The translations under genes and the position numbers were made by a program. From Aldrovandia affinis (taxonomy: Eukaryota; Chordata; Actinopteri; Notacanthiformes; Halosauridae), in assembly GCA_029706075.1 (NCBI GenBank), contig JAINUG010000015.1:1769715-1833714 (forward strand): a DNA stretch of 64,000 bases. The letters are read 5' to 3'. The notes under the pieces are model-generated. The model made no database searches and was not told the DNA's origin. It was given only the letters and a program-made list of their open reading frames with translations. This document shows, in pieces, positions 23,539-36,526 of the stretch (within the stretch, counting starts at the first letter, position 1; every line of letters starts with the position of its first letter).

Positions 23539-24005
23539 ATATACAGTATATATATACGCAGTGGGAGTCCAATACCAAGATCTGCTTGTTTTCATCATTC
23601 ATTGAAAACTAACACATTTTTGTTATTCAAAAATGTCATAAAACACTGATACAAATTTTTACAAAAATGTTTGTTTGAAAAAGGAAGGTATGAGATTGAA
23701 ATATCTATAAATATTTAGTTTGCACACCATTGCCTTTCATTTCCTGAAAATGTTGTGACAACTTATTTTTAATTTGTTTTTATACATGGACACTCCTAAT
23801 ACACAGTGTGAGTTGTTTTGGTCTTGTGACAATTGATACCGGATATTGACATAATTAATATGGTCCTCTATGTGTTCTTGTTGCTACTGCCGGTGCTTTC
23901 ATCTTTAAAAAAGACCCTTCCTTTGCAAAGGTTTTTGCAGCTGTTTGTAATTATGTCAGCAGAGCTAAGTGAAGTAGTTGGAGGTCAGGTTGTTCTCAAT
24001 TGTTG
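23539..24005. other. no feature seen
   Basis: AT-rich spacer before the next Tc1 copy. Confidence 0.45.
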
Positions 24006-25200
24006 ATTGCAAAAGTATTCAGACCCTGTGCACTTGCAGCTATAAGTTAATGCAGGTGCAGAACATGAGCCATACAATTAGTTGATTGGCCTTTGTCTGT
24101 GTGCTATAACAGCGATTGCCATGATTTCAGGATTAAAAACACCTATCTTTGTGAGGATCATTGGTCAGGTAGTGAATTTGAAGGACAAATACACAAAAAT
24201 GAAGACCAAAGATCTTTCTCAGGATAACCATATCCCGGTTATCAAAAGGCATAGGTTAGGAGGATACACAAACATATCTAAGGGTTTGGATATCCCAGTG
24301 ATTACTGTTGACTCAATAATCAAGAAGTAAAAGCTGAATCATATCACCCAAACCCTGCCTAGAAAAGGCTTACCCTCCAAATCGAGTGACCAAACTAGGA
24401 GGAGACTTGTGAGCGAAGCCACTGTGAGGCCAACAATTACTCTAAAAAAGCTAGAGTTCAGTAGCTGCGAATAAAGTAATAGTGTATCAGTTAACAATAT
24501 CAAGAGCACTGAATAATACTGGCCTGTATGGCAGGGTGGCAAGAAAAAAACATTACTTAAAACTAAACATCTCAAAGCCCTGGAGTTTGCTAGGGAGTGT
24601 GTGAGTGATCCAGCTAAGATGTGAGAAAAGGTTTTGTGGTCAGATGAAACTAAAACAGAGCTTTTTGGTCAAAATGCAAAGCGTTATGTATGGCACAAAC
24701 CTAACACTGCCTATGCCCCACATAACACCATCCCTACAGTGAAGCATGGTGGTGGCAGTATCATGCTATGGGGATGCTTCTCTTCACCAGGGACTGGGGA
24801 ACTTGCCAGAATAGAAGGAATGATGGATGGGGCAAAGTACAGGCAGATACTGCAAGAAAACCTATTTCAGTCTCCCAAAAAACTGAAGCTGGGGCAAAAA
24901 TTCACCTTTCAGCCGAACAATGATCCAAAGCTACACTGGAGTGGCTCAAGAATAAAAAGGTGAATGTCCTTGAGTGGCCCAGTCCTGACCTGAACCCCAT
25001 CAAGAATCTGTGGCACAACTTGAAAATTGCTGTCCATAAGCGATGTCCAAGCAACTTGAGAGAGCTGGAGCAATTCTGCCTGGAAGAATGGATTAAAATA
25101 ACCTCCAACCAGTGTTCAAAGTTGCTACCAACTTTGCACAAAAATACATAAAGCTGTAATTGCATTGAAAGGTGCTTCCACCAAATATCAATGTGATAGG
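24006..25200 (+). mobile_element. decayed Tc1-like transposon
   Basis: The left tip TTGCAAAAGTATTCAGACCC is typical of a fish Tc1 family. The right tip was not found. A SINE was later inserted just beyond the coding part, at 25219-25567. Confidence 0.7.
24199..25151 (+). pseudogene. Tc1-like transposase, catalytically dead
   Basis: The N-terminus (MKTKDLSQDN at 24199) starts a degraded DNA-binding region that stops at 24330. The catalytic part resumes at about 24630 with WSDETKTELFG and KHGGGS, then shifts frame near 24960 (LEWPSPDLNPIKNLW). Two catalytic positions are changed: the Asp of the usual QDNDPKH block is Asn (codon 24916-24918), and the Glu of PIENLW is Lys (25002-25004). A short deletion also removes residues between them. 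It is an old relic. Confidence 0.85.
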
Positions 25201-25218
25201 TTTGAATGCAGCATATTT

Positions 25219-25567
25219 TTTATTTATTTTATAGTTTCAAATTTGGTTTCCAATTATGCCCTCTATTTATTTCAATTCACCCTCCCCCACGAGTCCGCTG
25301 CCCATCCTCCGGGTAACGAGCCAATTTTTCCAGGCCGATAGATCTGCCTCCTCCAAGACGGAACCTGACCACGGACACCTTTCCTGCTCCTCGACAAACT
25401 TGTGCCGGCTCACCAACCTCCACCATACCTCCCCCGATCAGGGCTGACGACCAGGGCCAGTCTGGTAGAGATGCGGGTTTCGAACTGTGTCCCTGATAGC
25501 CAGCGCACACCACACTGGACCAGCCAAAGTGTGGTGCGTTAGACCACTATGCTATCCGCCACCCACC
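25219..25567 (-). repeat. tRNA-derived SINE with 16-bp target duplication
   Basis: The reverse complement has a tRNA-like head (GGGTGGCGGATAGCATAGTG), a GC-rich body and an AATTGGAAACCAAATTTG tail. It is flanked by TGAATGCAGCATATTT (25203-25218) and TGAATGCAACATATTT (25568-25583), one mismatch in 16, which fixes its borders. Confidence 0.9.
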
Positions 25568-25740
25568 TGAATGCAACATATTTACGTTTTTTATTTTTAT
25601 TTAAAATATCTGTTGACATAACTAATTTCTTCTTTATAAAAATTCAGTCAGTTTTGAATAAAAAATATTAAATGTAAAAAAATGTGAACATATCATTTGT
25701 AATCCAGTATCATTTGAAAACTGTCCAAGGTACGTTTGGA

Positions 25741-25743
<3 letters not shown>

Positions 25744-25779
<36 letters not shown>
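25744..25779. repeat. (AT)n microsatellite hosting a Tc1 insertion
   Basis: 18 AT units ending at the TA that became the target of the element at 25780. Confidence 0.9.
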
Positions 25780-25782
<3 letters not shown>

Positions 25783-27365
25783 TACTGTGCAAAAGTTTTA
25801 GGCAGGTGTGAAGAAATGCTGTAAAGTAAGAATGCTTTCAAAAATAGACATTTTAATTGTTTATTTTTATCAATTTACAAAATGCAAAGTGAGCGAACAG
25901 AAGAAAAATCTAAATCAAATCAATATTTGGTGTGACTACCCTTTGCCTTCAAACCAGCATCAATTCTTATAGGTACACTTGCACAAAGTCAGGGATTTTG
26001 TAGGATTATAGTCAGGTGTATGATTAACCAATTATACCAAACAGGTGCTAATGATCATCAATTTAATATGCAGGTTGAAACACAGTGATTAAATGAAACA
26101 GAAACAGCTGTGTAGGAGGCTTAAAACTGGGTGAGGAACAGCCAAACTCTGCTACTAAGGTGAGGTTGTGGAAGACAGTTTCATGTCACAGGTCATACAC
26201 CATGGCAAGACTGAGCACAGCAACAAGACACAAGGTAGTTATACTGCATCAGCAAGGTCTCTCCCAGGCAAAGATTTCAAAGCAGACTGGGGTTTCAAGA
26301 TGTGCTGTTCAAGCTCTTTTGAAAAAGCACAAAGAAACGGGCAACGTTGAGGACCGTAGACGCAGTGGTCGGCCAAGGAAGCTTAATGCAGCAGATGAAA
26401 GACACCTCATGCTTACTTCCCTTCGAAATCGGAAGATGTCCAGCAGTGCCATCAGCTCAGAACTGGCAGAAACCAGTGGGACCCAGGTACACCCATCTAC
26501 TGTATGGAGAAGTCTGGCCAGAAGTGGTCTTCATGGAAGAATTGTGGCCAAAAAGCCATACCTCCGACATGGAAACAAGGCTAAGCGACTCAACTATGCA
26601 CGAAAACATAGGAACTTGGGTGCAGAAAAATGGCAGCAGGTGCTCTGGACTGATGAGTCAAAATGTTAAATATTTGGCTGTAGCAGAAGGCAGTTTGTTC
26701 GCCTAAGGGCTGGAGAGCGGTACAATAATGAGTGTCTGCAGGCAACAGTGAAGCATGGTGGAGGTTCCTTGCAAGTTTGGGGCTGCATTTCTGCAAATGG
26801 AGTTGGGGATTTGGTCAGGATTAATGGTGTCCTCAATGCTGAGAAATACAGGCAGATACTTATCCATCATGCAATACCATCAGGGAGGCATCTGATTGGC
26901 CCCAAATTTATTCTGCAGCAGGACAACGACCCCAAACATACAGCCAATGTCATTAAGAACTATCTTCAGCGTAAAGAACAAGGAGTCCTGGAAGTGATGG
27001 TTTGGCCCCCACAGAGCCCTGATCTCAACATCATTGAGTCTGTCTGGGATTACAGATTACAGAGACAGAAGGATTTGAGGCAGCCTACATCCACAGAAGA
27101 TCTGTGGTTAGTTCTCCAAGATGTTTGGAACAAGCTACCTGCTGCGTTCCTTCAAAAACTGTGCAAGTGTACCTAAAATAATTGATGCTGTTTTGAAGGG
27201 AAAGGGTGGTCACACCAAATATTGATTTGATTTAGATTTCTCTTCTTTTCATTCACTTTGCATTTTGTTCATTGATAAAAATAAACTATTAACCCTTGTA
27301 TTTTTGAAAGCATTCTTACTTTACAGCATTTTTTCACACCTGCCTAAAACTTTTGCACAGTACTG
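25780..27365 (+). mobile_element. near-intact Tc1/mariner transposon, DD37E type
   Basis: 1,586 bases between TA dinucleotides (25778-25779 and 27366-27367). The inverted repeats are about 67 bases long, start CAGTACTGTGCAAAAGTTTT and differ by one base in that span, so the copy is young. It carries one transposase gene with a single nonsense codon. Confidence 0.95.
26202..27176 (+). pseudogene. Tc1/mariner transposase (DD37E), one nonsense codon
   Basis: A single reading frame of 324 codons from MARLST to the TAA at 27174. It is interrupted only by TAA at 26667-26669 (codon 156), directly after WTDESKC where relatives usually have Phe-Glu. The ATG at 26202 is chosen because the frame from 26160 lacks family similarity. 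A helix-turn-helix lies at about 8-40, the GRPRK hinge near 60, the first Asp at 151 (WTDES), GGGS near 185, the second Asp at 241 (QQDNDPKH) and Glu at 279 (PDLNIIE). There are 37 residues between the last two, unlike the 34 of ordinary Tc1. All catalytic residues remain. In nature the stop would yield only an N-terminal DNA-binding piece. Confidence 0.93.
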
Positions 27366-27367
27366 TA

Positions 27368-30300
27368 TATACCGGGGGTAGAGAAAATAATAGCAACATA
27401 ACAGATCTCTTGTAAAATAATCTTCTCATAAAATTCTTCTAAATCCACCAAATCTTCTCACTTGAGTTATATTGAGAATGATTAGCAGTGCAATGTTTGA
27501 GCCAAGGCAAACATTATTTTCAAATGCATTTTCACCTTCGATCACTCATCCACATACCGCTGTGTGTTTCTTTTAATTTCAGAGGAATCTCCACAGCTGT
27601 TTATATGCTGCTCCTAGTATGCTGAGGTTCTGTTGTTAATAATGGCATCTGGCGCCCAGATGTCTCACCACTTCTGCATATTATTTAGTGACAGCCATGA
27701 GATGGAAAACTTTCACTATCGACCTTTGGTGGAGCAAGCATGCTTTACAGAGATCCCTTATACAATAAAATAACCTCATATGAGAAAGTGTAACTGCTTT
27801 GGCATTTTCGATAAATGTAAGCCTTAATTTAGTGATTTTACATTTACACAATATGCATAACAAAAAGTTTAGTGTGGACATCTTGACAGTTAATATATAA
27901 TATACTATATACTACTGTATATATATATATATATTATTCAATTTATCATTTTGAATGACTACAAATAGCTTAACACCCTGCTAAACGGCCACATTCATAG
28001 CTTTTGACGCTTAAAACACAAGTTAAAATACTGTATAATCGATTGTATACTGTACTTGACTTTGCTCACAGTGCTATAAAGCACTTTTAAGTTAGACTAA
28101 AAGAGAATACTAAGATACATAAATTCTGAGTATCCTTTGCTTGTAGCACTTTAGCAACGAACCATAAAGGCAACTTCTAAAGTTCCTCAGCATTTTGCAC
28201 TTCTGCCAACGTTAAAAGTGTACCTCTGACTGGAATGCACACTCTCAGGAGGGAGGGTTTATATGTAGCCTTCCATTAAGTTAAACAGTTTACTTGGGAC
28301 AGAGCTTGAAGTGGATTCTGATGGTGGAAAGATTAGATGGCTTGAAACACATTACGATTGTCTTGGTTTCTCTTCACCAGCCATGCAGAGAACACCACCA
28401 GCCAAGAGAAAAGCTTTGTGAATTCCATCATGGCATAACATGGCAGCAGTGTCAAGAAAACACTGCTTCTGCTTGCTAAATGTATTTGCGTTACGAGTAA
28501 TCCAGGTATGGGAAACTACAACTCCTGTGTTTTATAGAGTACACTACGACGGCTTCAATACAGACACTTAAAAGAGAGAGAAATGTACGGCACTACCGGG
28601 ACAGCGATAAATGTCCACACTGACTATTTTTCAGCAGACTGAGCATTACACTAGCTTTTCTTACAGGTAAATCCTGTAGCAACCAATACTGTATGTGTCT
28701 TAACTGCCAGTGTTTCCGGGGGAAAGAAAGCAACATGAATTATTAATCAGATGTGCCATGTTTCCGTCTGACAGTCTGTCTCAAATATCATCTGAAGATA
28801 AACCACAGTAGCCATGTGGCCTTCACAGAAACCAGCCTTTTCCTGGATAACAGCTTTAAATACACTTTGGGTTTTTCCAAAGCCACAACATACCGTCATT
28901 TGACTTCTCTTCATATAGTGGGAGTGTGTAACTATGATAAGGCGAAAAATGCAGCTGGATCCCACACAGAGATTAATACCAAAAAGCATCCCTGTAGGAT
29001 GAAAAAGATCAAAAGATCAGACCACAATTTGTTGTGACTGATTATTGGTCACACAGAAATTCATCTGTGGCAGAAGAATAATGTTCACACTGTTCACTCT
29101 CTTGCAGAAGGCATAGGTGCCAGTATCCAGAAGAAGCAGGACAATAACTGTACACTTTAAGAATGTACAATTTCACCAAAATTCCTACATCAAGCAAATA
29201 AACATGTTAGGGTGTTGATTCTTGATTATTGGTCAAGACTGTTTAAAACAAAAGCAAAACAAATGTGTTCCTTGCATTATTTCAAGTTTAAATGCATGTG
29301 TGTGTGAGTGACAAGAGCAGCAGGCAATTATTTCAGCGGCCAAATGTTGTATAATGACAGCATGGTGTGTTTCGCCTGGTCCGAGAATATGGAGTGACAC
29401 AAACTGGAGTCTGTCATCTGCTGTAATATTTTACTGTGAATGCAAACAGAACCCTTTACAAACTATATACCACTGAATACCAAGAGGTGTATTCAGCAAC
29501 TGCGATACCAGGAGGCTGAATGTCCATAGCCTGTTCAGAATTGGAATATATCTGCCTGGTACATTCTGTTCACAGATATTCTTTCCTGGATGAGCATAGT
29601 TAGCGTAAGTATGGATGATTAATGTTTCTTGTGGTCTAAGGGGCTTTGTGAGAGAGTTTATACAGCACATTCTGGGATGGAACCCCCTTTTTACCCGCTA
29701 GGGCTTGCACGCAAATGAATGATTTTAGCTGCATTTGTTACATTCCTCCATTACTCACACACACCTTCCCGCCGTTGGCATGCAACTTTTCTTCTGATTT
29801 ACAATAGTAAGTTTGATTTGATTTCCGCCACGTAGATTGGCTGATGTACACTCCAAATTATTTTACAGTTCTCATAGACTCAGGGACCTACCCCAGAACA
29901 GCATGCTTTACATAAGGGGTTTTCAGTCAGAGGTCCACAGACCTCTACTGATGTTTTAATGTTCAAAAGATATATCAGCGAGATAACATCGGAATAACTC
30001 CAGAGGATGCTAGGAATAGAGTGTACATCCTGATTCACAGCATCATGTCGTTGCATCATAATTGAATAATCCAACGCTCTACTCTTTCACATGAAAGGCA
30101 GTGCAAGATCCATGTATTTCCAATGTTAAGCAGAATAAAATGGAAGCACCACAATAGGCAGAATCACATACTGTTCATCCAGTGCCAGGGAGCCAGTTCA
30201 AACAGTGGGAAGGAAAGACAGGAGTCATTAGATTTTGGGGGAAAGTTCTTCCCAAAATGACAAAAAACATTAGTCACATAAAACCAATTCCTGTCTCAGG

Positions 30301-30395
30301 TCACCAATCTTATCTGCGATTGTATTGTAGGTTTAATATTTAACTCAAAGATATTGCAGAGTGATATTAGACATTACATGAAACCAAAACATTAG
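27368..30395. other. no gene seen
   Basis: A Tc1-like tip (GGGTAGAGAAAATAATAGCA) at 27376 and a short (TA)n at 27918-27934 are the only structure. ORFs here are under 100 codons with no known domain. Confidence 0.45.
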
Positions 30396-30655
30396 AGGGG
30401 GCAGATAGCGTAGCGGTCTAAAGCACCACACTTTGGCAGGTCCTGTAGTGTGTCGCTGCCTGTCAGGGACACAGTTCGAAACACGTGTCTCTACCAGACC
30501 GGCCCTGGTCGTCAGCCCCGATTGGGGGGTGGAATTTGGCTGTCCGCCCCAGGGGGAGGGGAGAAGCACCACATCCCCAGCCCCAGTTCGGTTACGGTGA
30601 ATGATATCACTGTTCTAATTATGAAACCACGATTAAACAACACTTACTTACTTTT
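30396..30655 (+). repeat. tRNA-derived SINE, variant tail
   Basis: The tRNA-like head GGCAGATAGCGTAGCGGTCT and a B-box-like CAGTTCGAAAC are followed by a body shared with the other copies (CTGTCCGCCCCAGGG). The tail differs (GATTAAACAACACTTACTTA). ATGAAACCA occurs on both sides (30378 and 30623) but not directly at the borders. Confidence 0.7.
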
Positions 30656-33180
30656 TATGTTATATATCCGTTAAAAAACTATGAAGTAGGTCAGTAGGAC
30701 TTGCTACCTTCACGCTGTAATTTCGTCATTACTAGCCTCGGTACTCGCGAGCAAGTAAGCTAGTCTAATTATCATTAAAACAACGTTATCTCCATCATGC
30801 AGGAGAACTTACAAATATGCAATTAATTTCTAAAGCAGGTAGTTACGTTTTGCATAGTTTTGCTAGTTTAGTGTAGTCACCCCCTTTTCTTTATAGTCAG
30901 TTTTCTAAAAACGTGATGTTTAAAAGTGTATTATTGTTTGGGCATGTTAGCAGTGTGTTTCCCTGTTAAAATAAAAGTTTCAATCAATCAATCAATCCAT
31001 TTTGATTGGGAAATAAGAAGCAGCATAAACACTGCTAGAAGAGGCAAATACACCTGTCTCCAATGAAAGGCAAAATACTTCTCACCTCCCTGACCCTGGA
31101 TCAGTTTTTCAGCCATATGCATGTAACAAATATATAAGAGTGTGTTTAAGTAGTGTGCGTGCGTGCGTGTGTGCAAACTGTAGTTCAGTAGTTGTACCAT
31201 ATGTCTCATTTACAAAATATATGCAGTGTAACAAAATGATACAGAACATGAAACCAGAAGAAAGTTTTGAAACCGCCAATTTAGGGGGCTTATGTATCAA
31301 GCATGTCTGAGTAGGACTGCTGATCTAGAATCTTATCATTACTCATTACAACATTGGGGTGGGAATAGTGCGTGTCGGTGGGGTGAGTGCCCTTTTTTTT
31401 TTGCTTGAGCCCCTGCCCCCCAAAATGTCTGTGCACAGCCCTGATGGTGAGGGTGCTGATGGTGACATAGATGTACTGTCCTTTGCCTCCATTACCACTA
31501 GCAGACAGAGGGGAAAGACTCTGCCACTGATACACTGGGCAACTGCCAAGCCACAGCATTGCAAATGTGGCCATCGCATGTACACGGTTAATTGACAACT
31601 CTGTGAAGTTTACAAAGGGGCTTGCACTAAGCAGATCTTGTAACTAGTCAGAAAAAATCAAGCATGTACTGACATGACCTGGTTTGATATTATCCGAATG
31701 TCCGAGGTGAAAACTCCTCTGCTGCTCAGTTCAAGGCCTGTTTGGGACTCATTTACTATCAGCTTCAGCATATGGCAAGTGTCCAACACACATTTCTCAG
31801 AACTGAATGTGCCTTACCTGAATATCTGTTAAAGGAGGAAATCCCAAAAGATAACTGAAAGTGACAGATTAGTCAATGAATTCCCCATTGAGGTATTGTC
31901 TCTAAGAGCCACTCAGCCCACATCACTAATTATGTGAAAATAATTTGGTCAAATGTACAACACCCACATCACTCCATGCCTCACCCCAACTTTCACCTCT
32001 CAATAGTCACCATGGTAACGCTTCAATCATTCATGGCAACGGGGGATCCCTGCCCTTGGCAGAGTGAGCTCAAGAGTGCTGCTCTTGTCCTCTACTGTAT
32101 GCATTGTAAGTATATGTTTGTGTTAAACCCCTATTAATTTGAGGGAGGATAAAAAAATGCTTCCTCTTCAACTTTAATACTGTTATAGTGAAAAGTCAAA
32201 GTAAAAACCCAAATACTGTAGTTCCAACTAAAGTTGTTTGCAATCAACAACTCTATATTTAACAACACTAAAGGGGATCTAAAAAGGAAACCAAAAAGCT
32301 GATATGCATTGATAAAGTATTATTCATTCAGCTCCTTGACAATGGCTGCTTTGATTCCAAGTAATGTACAGAGGAAACAACACTTGTAAGGTCTTTCCTG
32401 GTAACTTACCATTAGTCTTAGACAGAATACCTTAGTTCCAAAGAAAATAAATGTGCTTCCTAAAAATAAGGCTGATATCACTCAGATATCGGTCATGATG
32501 TCTAAGTGAAGTAATGCCATCGGTGGTGTAGCTATACTGAGGAAACCATACATTTTTTTTAAATTATAAAAGTAAGAAATCAGATGCTTTACATTCTTAA
32601 ACACATCTTTTGTCATATAAAGTACTCAGTTATGCCCACATGCATGATTGTACTCAGCAAGGCCCACTAAAAGCACACATCCTAAAAGGATGTTAAATCA
32701 AAAATAACATCTTTATTCATTGATCGCAAATGTTGATTTATATAAAATGATGTAGCTATGGTGGATTTCAGGAATATAAGTATTCATTTTTTTCTCATAA
32801 TTTACTGGCATGTCAGAAATACATTCATGGCTCAAAGGTGTTATGTAGGCAGTGGTGTGCTTTCCCAACACTTACACCAATCAATCGATTGGGAGTGCAA
32901 TAGCAGGGGACGTTCTGCTGGTGTGAGGTGATATCACATTCTAGCCTTTTTGATCAATCAATACATTAATATATCTCAAGATGAACATAAAAAAACACTG
33001 TTTGTTCTTCTAAATTCTGTGAAAATATACATATTTTCATACATTAATCAAATACATAATATACACATTCTCTAGTAACAATGGGCTAATCCACTGAACA
33101 CAATTTATCACAAGCCCCCTCTTTTCTAGCTTGCTTTTCTACAATAACTACCATGAGACATATCCTAGTGGAACTCAAAA
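30656..33180. other. no gene seen
   Basis: Unassigned sequence with an AATC simple run near 30980-30997 and an X-box-like motif at 32006. ORFs near 31290-31598 have no recognisable domain. Confidence 0.45.
32006..32019. promoter_or_regulatory. RFX X-box-like palindrome
   Basis: GTCACCATGGTAAC matches both half-sites of the RFX consensus. A further half-site, ATGGCAAC, lies at 32033-32040. Confidence 0.35.
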
Positions 33181-33531
33181 CCTCCCCCTCGCAACCCCCC
33201 CCTCCTTTCCTCCTTTGATTGTAATGTCCCCGTTTTTATCTGTTGTGCCCTGTTAAGTTTTGCCTGTGTTAAATGTGAGTAGAAGGAGATGGAGCCCACA
33301 GAAATGTGAGTAGAAGAAGATGGCGCCCACGGCCAGTCGTGCGATACGACCGTTGGGTAGAGTGGCGCACCGTTTCGCACGAAACATAGATGCAGCGGCT
33401 TTAAAGATTAAAAACAGTGTTCACGCTAGTTTGAACTGTTTAGTATCGAATCGCAATCTCGTTCCTCTATGTACCTGTATGTGGTTGGAATGATAATAAA
33501 AGGCAACTCAACTCAACTCAACTCAACTCAA
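33181..33531 (+). repeat. short retroposon ending in (CAACT)n
   Basis: An AAGATGGCGCCCACGG start-like motif occurs in two diverged tandem copies (around 33271-33300 and 33302-33331). The unit ends AATGATAATAAAAGG followed by five CAACT units. A pentamer tail after an AATAAA-like signal is typical of LINE-dependent retroposons. The family was not identified. Confidence 0.5.
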
Positions 33532-33773
33532 AAACGCTAAGGGAAAAGATGCTAAAAAGCTTCAGAATAGACATTTTATTACCCAAAAAAACCTTAGCAT
33601 GTCGTAATATTGAAGTAATGTTCCATAACTGGGCTGGAGGGTTAATATGAATATTATATAATACAATGACCTTATCTATTGACTGAGGCTATTGTTTGTT
33701 GATTTTAGCTGGTGCCTTTAGCCTAGCTAAAACATAACACCGATTCAATTTTGTCAAAAATGATAGAATCACT

Positions 33774-33818
33774 CTTTTTTTTTTTTTTTTTTTTCTACCA
33801 CCACCCCCCCCCCCCCCC
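33774..33818. repeat. poly-T then poly-C tract
   Basis: A 21-base T run and a 15-base C run, a place where assembly length may be unreliable. Confidence 0.8.
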
Positions 33819-34433
33819 ACATTGGGGGACAGTTTTTTTTTAGAATCACTGCTACCAGAGGAGAAGAGAGGGACAGAGTGACAGGGGGTGGGACTGTGGG
33901 TGTGTGTGAAGTGGGAGCAGCCACGCAAATGAATGAAGTAGGAGTTAGACAGACAACTGTCTTCTACAATTAACATATTACAATAATGTTGAATTCAGCT
34001 GATCTGAAGCCTTAAGCCTACACAAAACATAATACATGAAAGTTTATGACCAACAATAGGCTAATAGGCTGAGGAGACAGGAGCAAGAGAAGGAGATTTA
34101 AGTGCATGGAGGGAATGCAGAGATTGTGTATGTTCTTGGAAATGATATGTCTGGCCGAGGCCGAACCCATCAGGTCAAGAATCAAAGCTCTAGTTTGTAG
34201 GCCCTTGTAGAAGTTACTCCTTGAATCAAGACCATCACATATTACTACATCAGGATGCACATATTTCAGTATTCGCAGTTTGAAGTCAAATGACAGAAAG
34301 CTAACGAGCCCCAGGATATTTTCCTGTCTTAAATGAACACTCTTACGTCATATTTTAGATTGACACAGATGTAAATTTTTCCCATTCTTGCTTCAAGAGA
34401 ATTTTCAAATACGATTTTTTGGTTTTACTTTAT

Positions 34434-35660
34434 GGGCCCTATTTTGGCTGCGCCAGGAGCGCTTCTCAAAAGAGGAAAGCGAAGAGGTGCGGAAAAGTTG
34501 GTGCGCGAATCAGAGGGGGAAAACAAGGCGCACATTAATTTGTTATTTTCATGATTTGAGTTTATATTTTGAGACCTACATTGTTAAAAGAATGTGTTTT
34601 ATTTTACCATCTCTTTTTTTCCTTATTTGTAGGCTTTGCAACTTAAAAAACAACGTTTCTTTTCTTCGAACTTAATGTAATTGTTAAATGGAAAGCAATA
34701 AATAACAAACTCACAACTGCAACTAGGCCTGTTTCATTTATGTTTCACATGCGTCACCCTGGAGTGTGCATCACAAACCACCTGGATATTAATGGAGTGG
34801 ACCCCCTTCCGATTCACATAAATGATACCGTGATCAGATGGTGCGCGCAACTGCACACTCAGGGAATCCACATTGCGTATAAAAATCCTGTTTAGTTCTC
34901 TGCTGGCTGTCGGGTGTAGGGAAAGTAATAAACTAATTTGCATGTTGGACAAGACTGGAAGAAACTGCATGTACAGCCGAACTGATAGCCGTCTGGCCAA
35001 CACCGGCTACCAAACCCAGGGTATCGCACACAGTATCGCCTTCGGCGTCCAATTATGTACTCCATTTTCTGTAGTGCAAATGGAAAGAATAAAACCCTTT
35101 CACATAAGAAAAACAATGTGCATACAAACATATATTTATTTCACACGTGTATCTTACTGAACGGTAGCGATGGATGGCCTGCTGGCTTCAGTATTTCATG
35201 TCCATATATTGAATAACCACAAGCTGTGGTGAAATTGTTTTTAGCTTAATTGATTAAGCTTGCAAGTTACCCATGGATTGGACGATTTGCCTCAACGTGG
35301 GGGTAAATTAACAATATTCACAAAACATTCTCATGTGATTTCAGATAACCTTATGTTCATATGTGTGCATCAATAAAGTCACCAAATTGCACAGAGCGCC
35401 AGCATTTGCGCTAAGAGGTGGTCTAGTTGGATGTTAACGCAGACTCATTATTTGACACCAAACTTGCATAGCACCAAATGTTTTCACTGTCACACCCCCT
35501 ATTGCGCTGCCCAACCCATAGTCACACAAACGCCTTCATTGCGCACCACAAAATTGCCACTCGGCGGAGACGGGAAATATTCAGTTTGCGACAGACGAAA
35601 CTAGCAATTCGCCTGCACTAGGGCATAACGCCGCTTAGCGCCAGCATGAAAATAGGGCCC
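34434..35660. mobile_element. 1.2-kb non-autonomous DNA transposon
   Basis: The ends are inverted. The left reads GGGCCCTATTTTGGCTGCGC and the reverse complement of the right reads GGGCCCTATTTTCATGCTGG. TAT lies outside both ends. No transposase is inside. GGGCCCTAT-type tips are common in fish MITEs; I cannot decide between PIF/Harbinger-like and hAT-like origin. Confidence 0.7.
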
Positions 35661-36514
35661 TATAACTCATGTTGATGTAAAGAACATCATAGAACTGGAA
35701 AATACAAAAACTGTAAATTCCTACATTTAAGCATAAATCAGGTCGTCAGTCATAGTCTTGCCAACTCTTTACAATACAGTTTACAATACACTGGTAGAGT
35801 GTGATTTCAAAGTCTTCTGCCAGTTACAACAGAATATTCAGTCATTACAACCTTGTGAGTTCCATACAACAGCAGAATTACTGATACCCGTTGAAGGTTT
35901 TAACAGATTTCTGAAGGCTTGTTTGTGGTTTTGAGTGCAGGCAGTGGGAACAATGGCTAACTAGTTAAGTTTCAGGACTACTTACCTGGACGTTTTCTTT
36001 TCTTTTCCTTGGGCTAGCCAGAGCACAAACAAATACAATACGAGCCCCAATGCAATCAGGATTCCACAATGGTTGTGCGAAACATTTTTCACAATGGTTG
36101 TTCCACAACGGATTCTTTTGTGAATCTGAATGCACAAAAACACAAGGTTTGTGGCAAAACCTTTGGCATGAGATAAAACTTTATGCCAAAATGCTTCTCT
36201 GTACAGTGGCATCAGTGGAGTGAGTATAAAGGCAAAGCAAGGCTGTGAGCAATAGTCATTCCCTGTTCACACGTCTTCTTCCAGAGAAAGACTGATGCAA
36301 CAAGCTTATCGGTGTGAGCCAATTTTTGTAACTAGTGGCACAAAGCATTACTTTGTAGACTAGAGTGCCCTTTTACTTCTGACTGTTCTTTTGTGAAACA
36401 TAAACAACCAGCAATTAATGTGGACCTACGGCGACACATATGGATAAGATATGTGAACAGAACAGCCACAGCCATTATAAAACCCAAAAGATATTAAAAC
36501 ATTTTGCAATATAT
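35661..36514. other. no gene seen
   Basis: Ordinary AT-rich sequence with no recognised element. Confidence 0.45.
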
Positions 36515-36526
36515 ATGTTAACAGGG

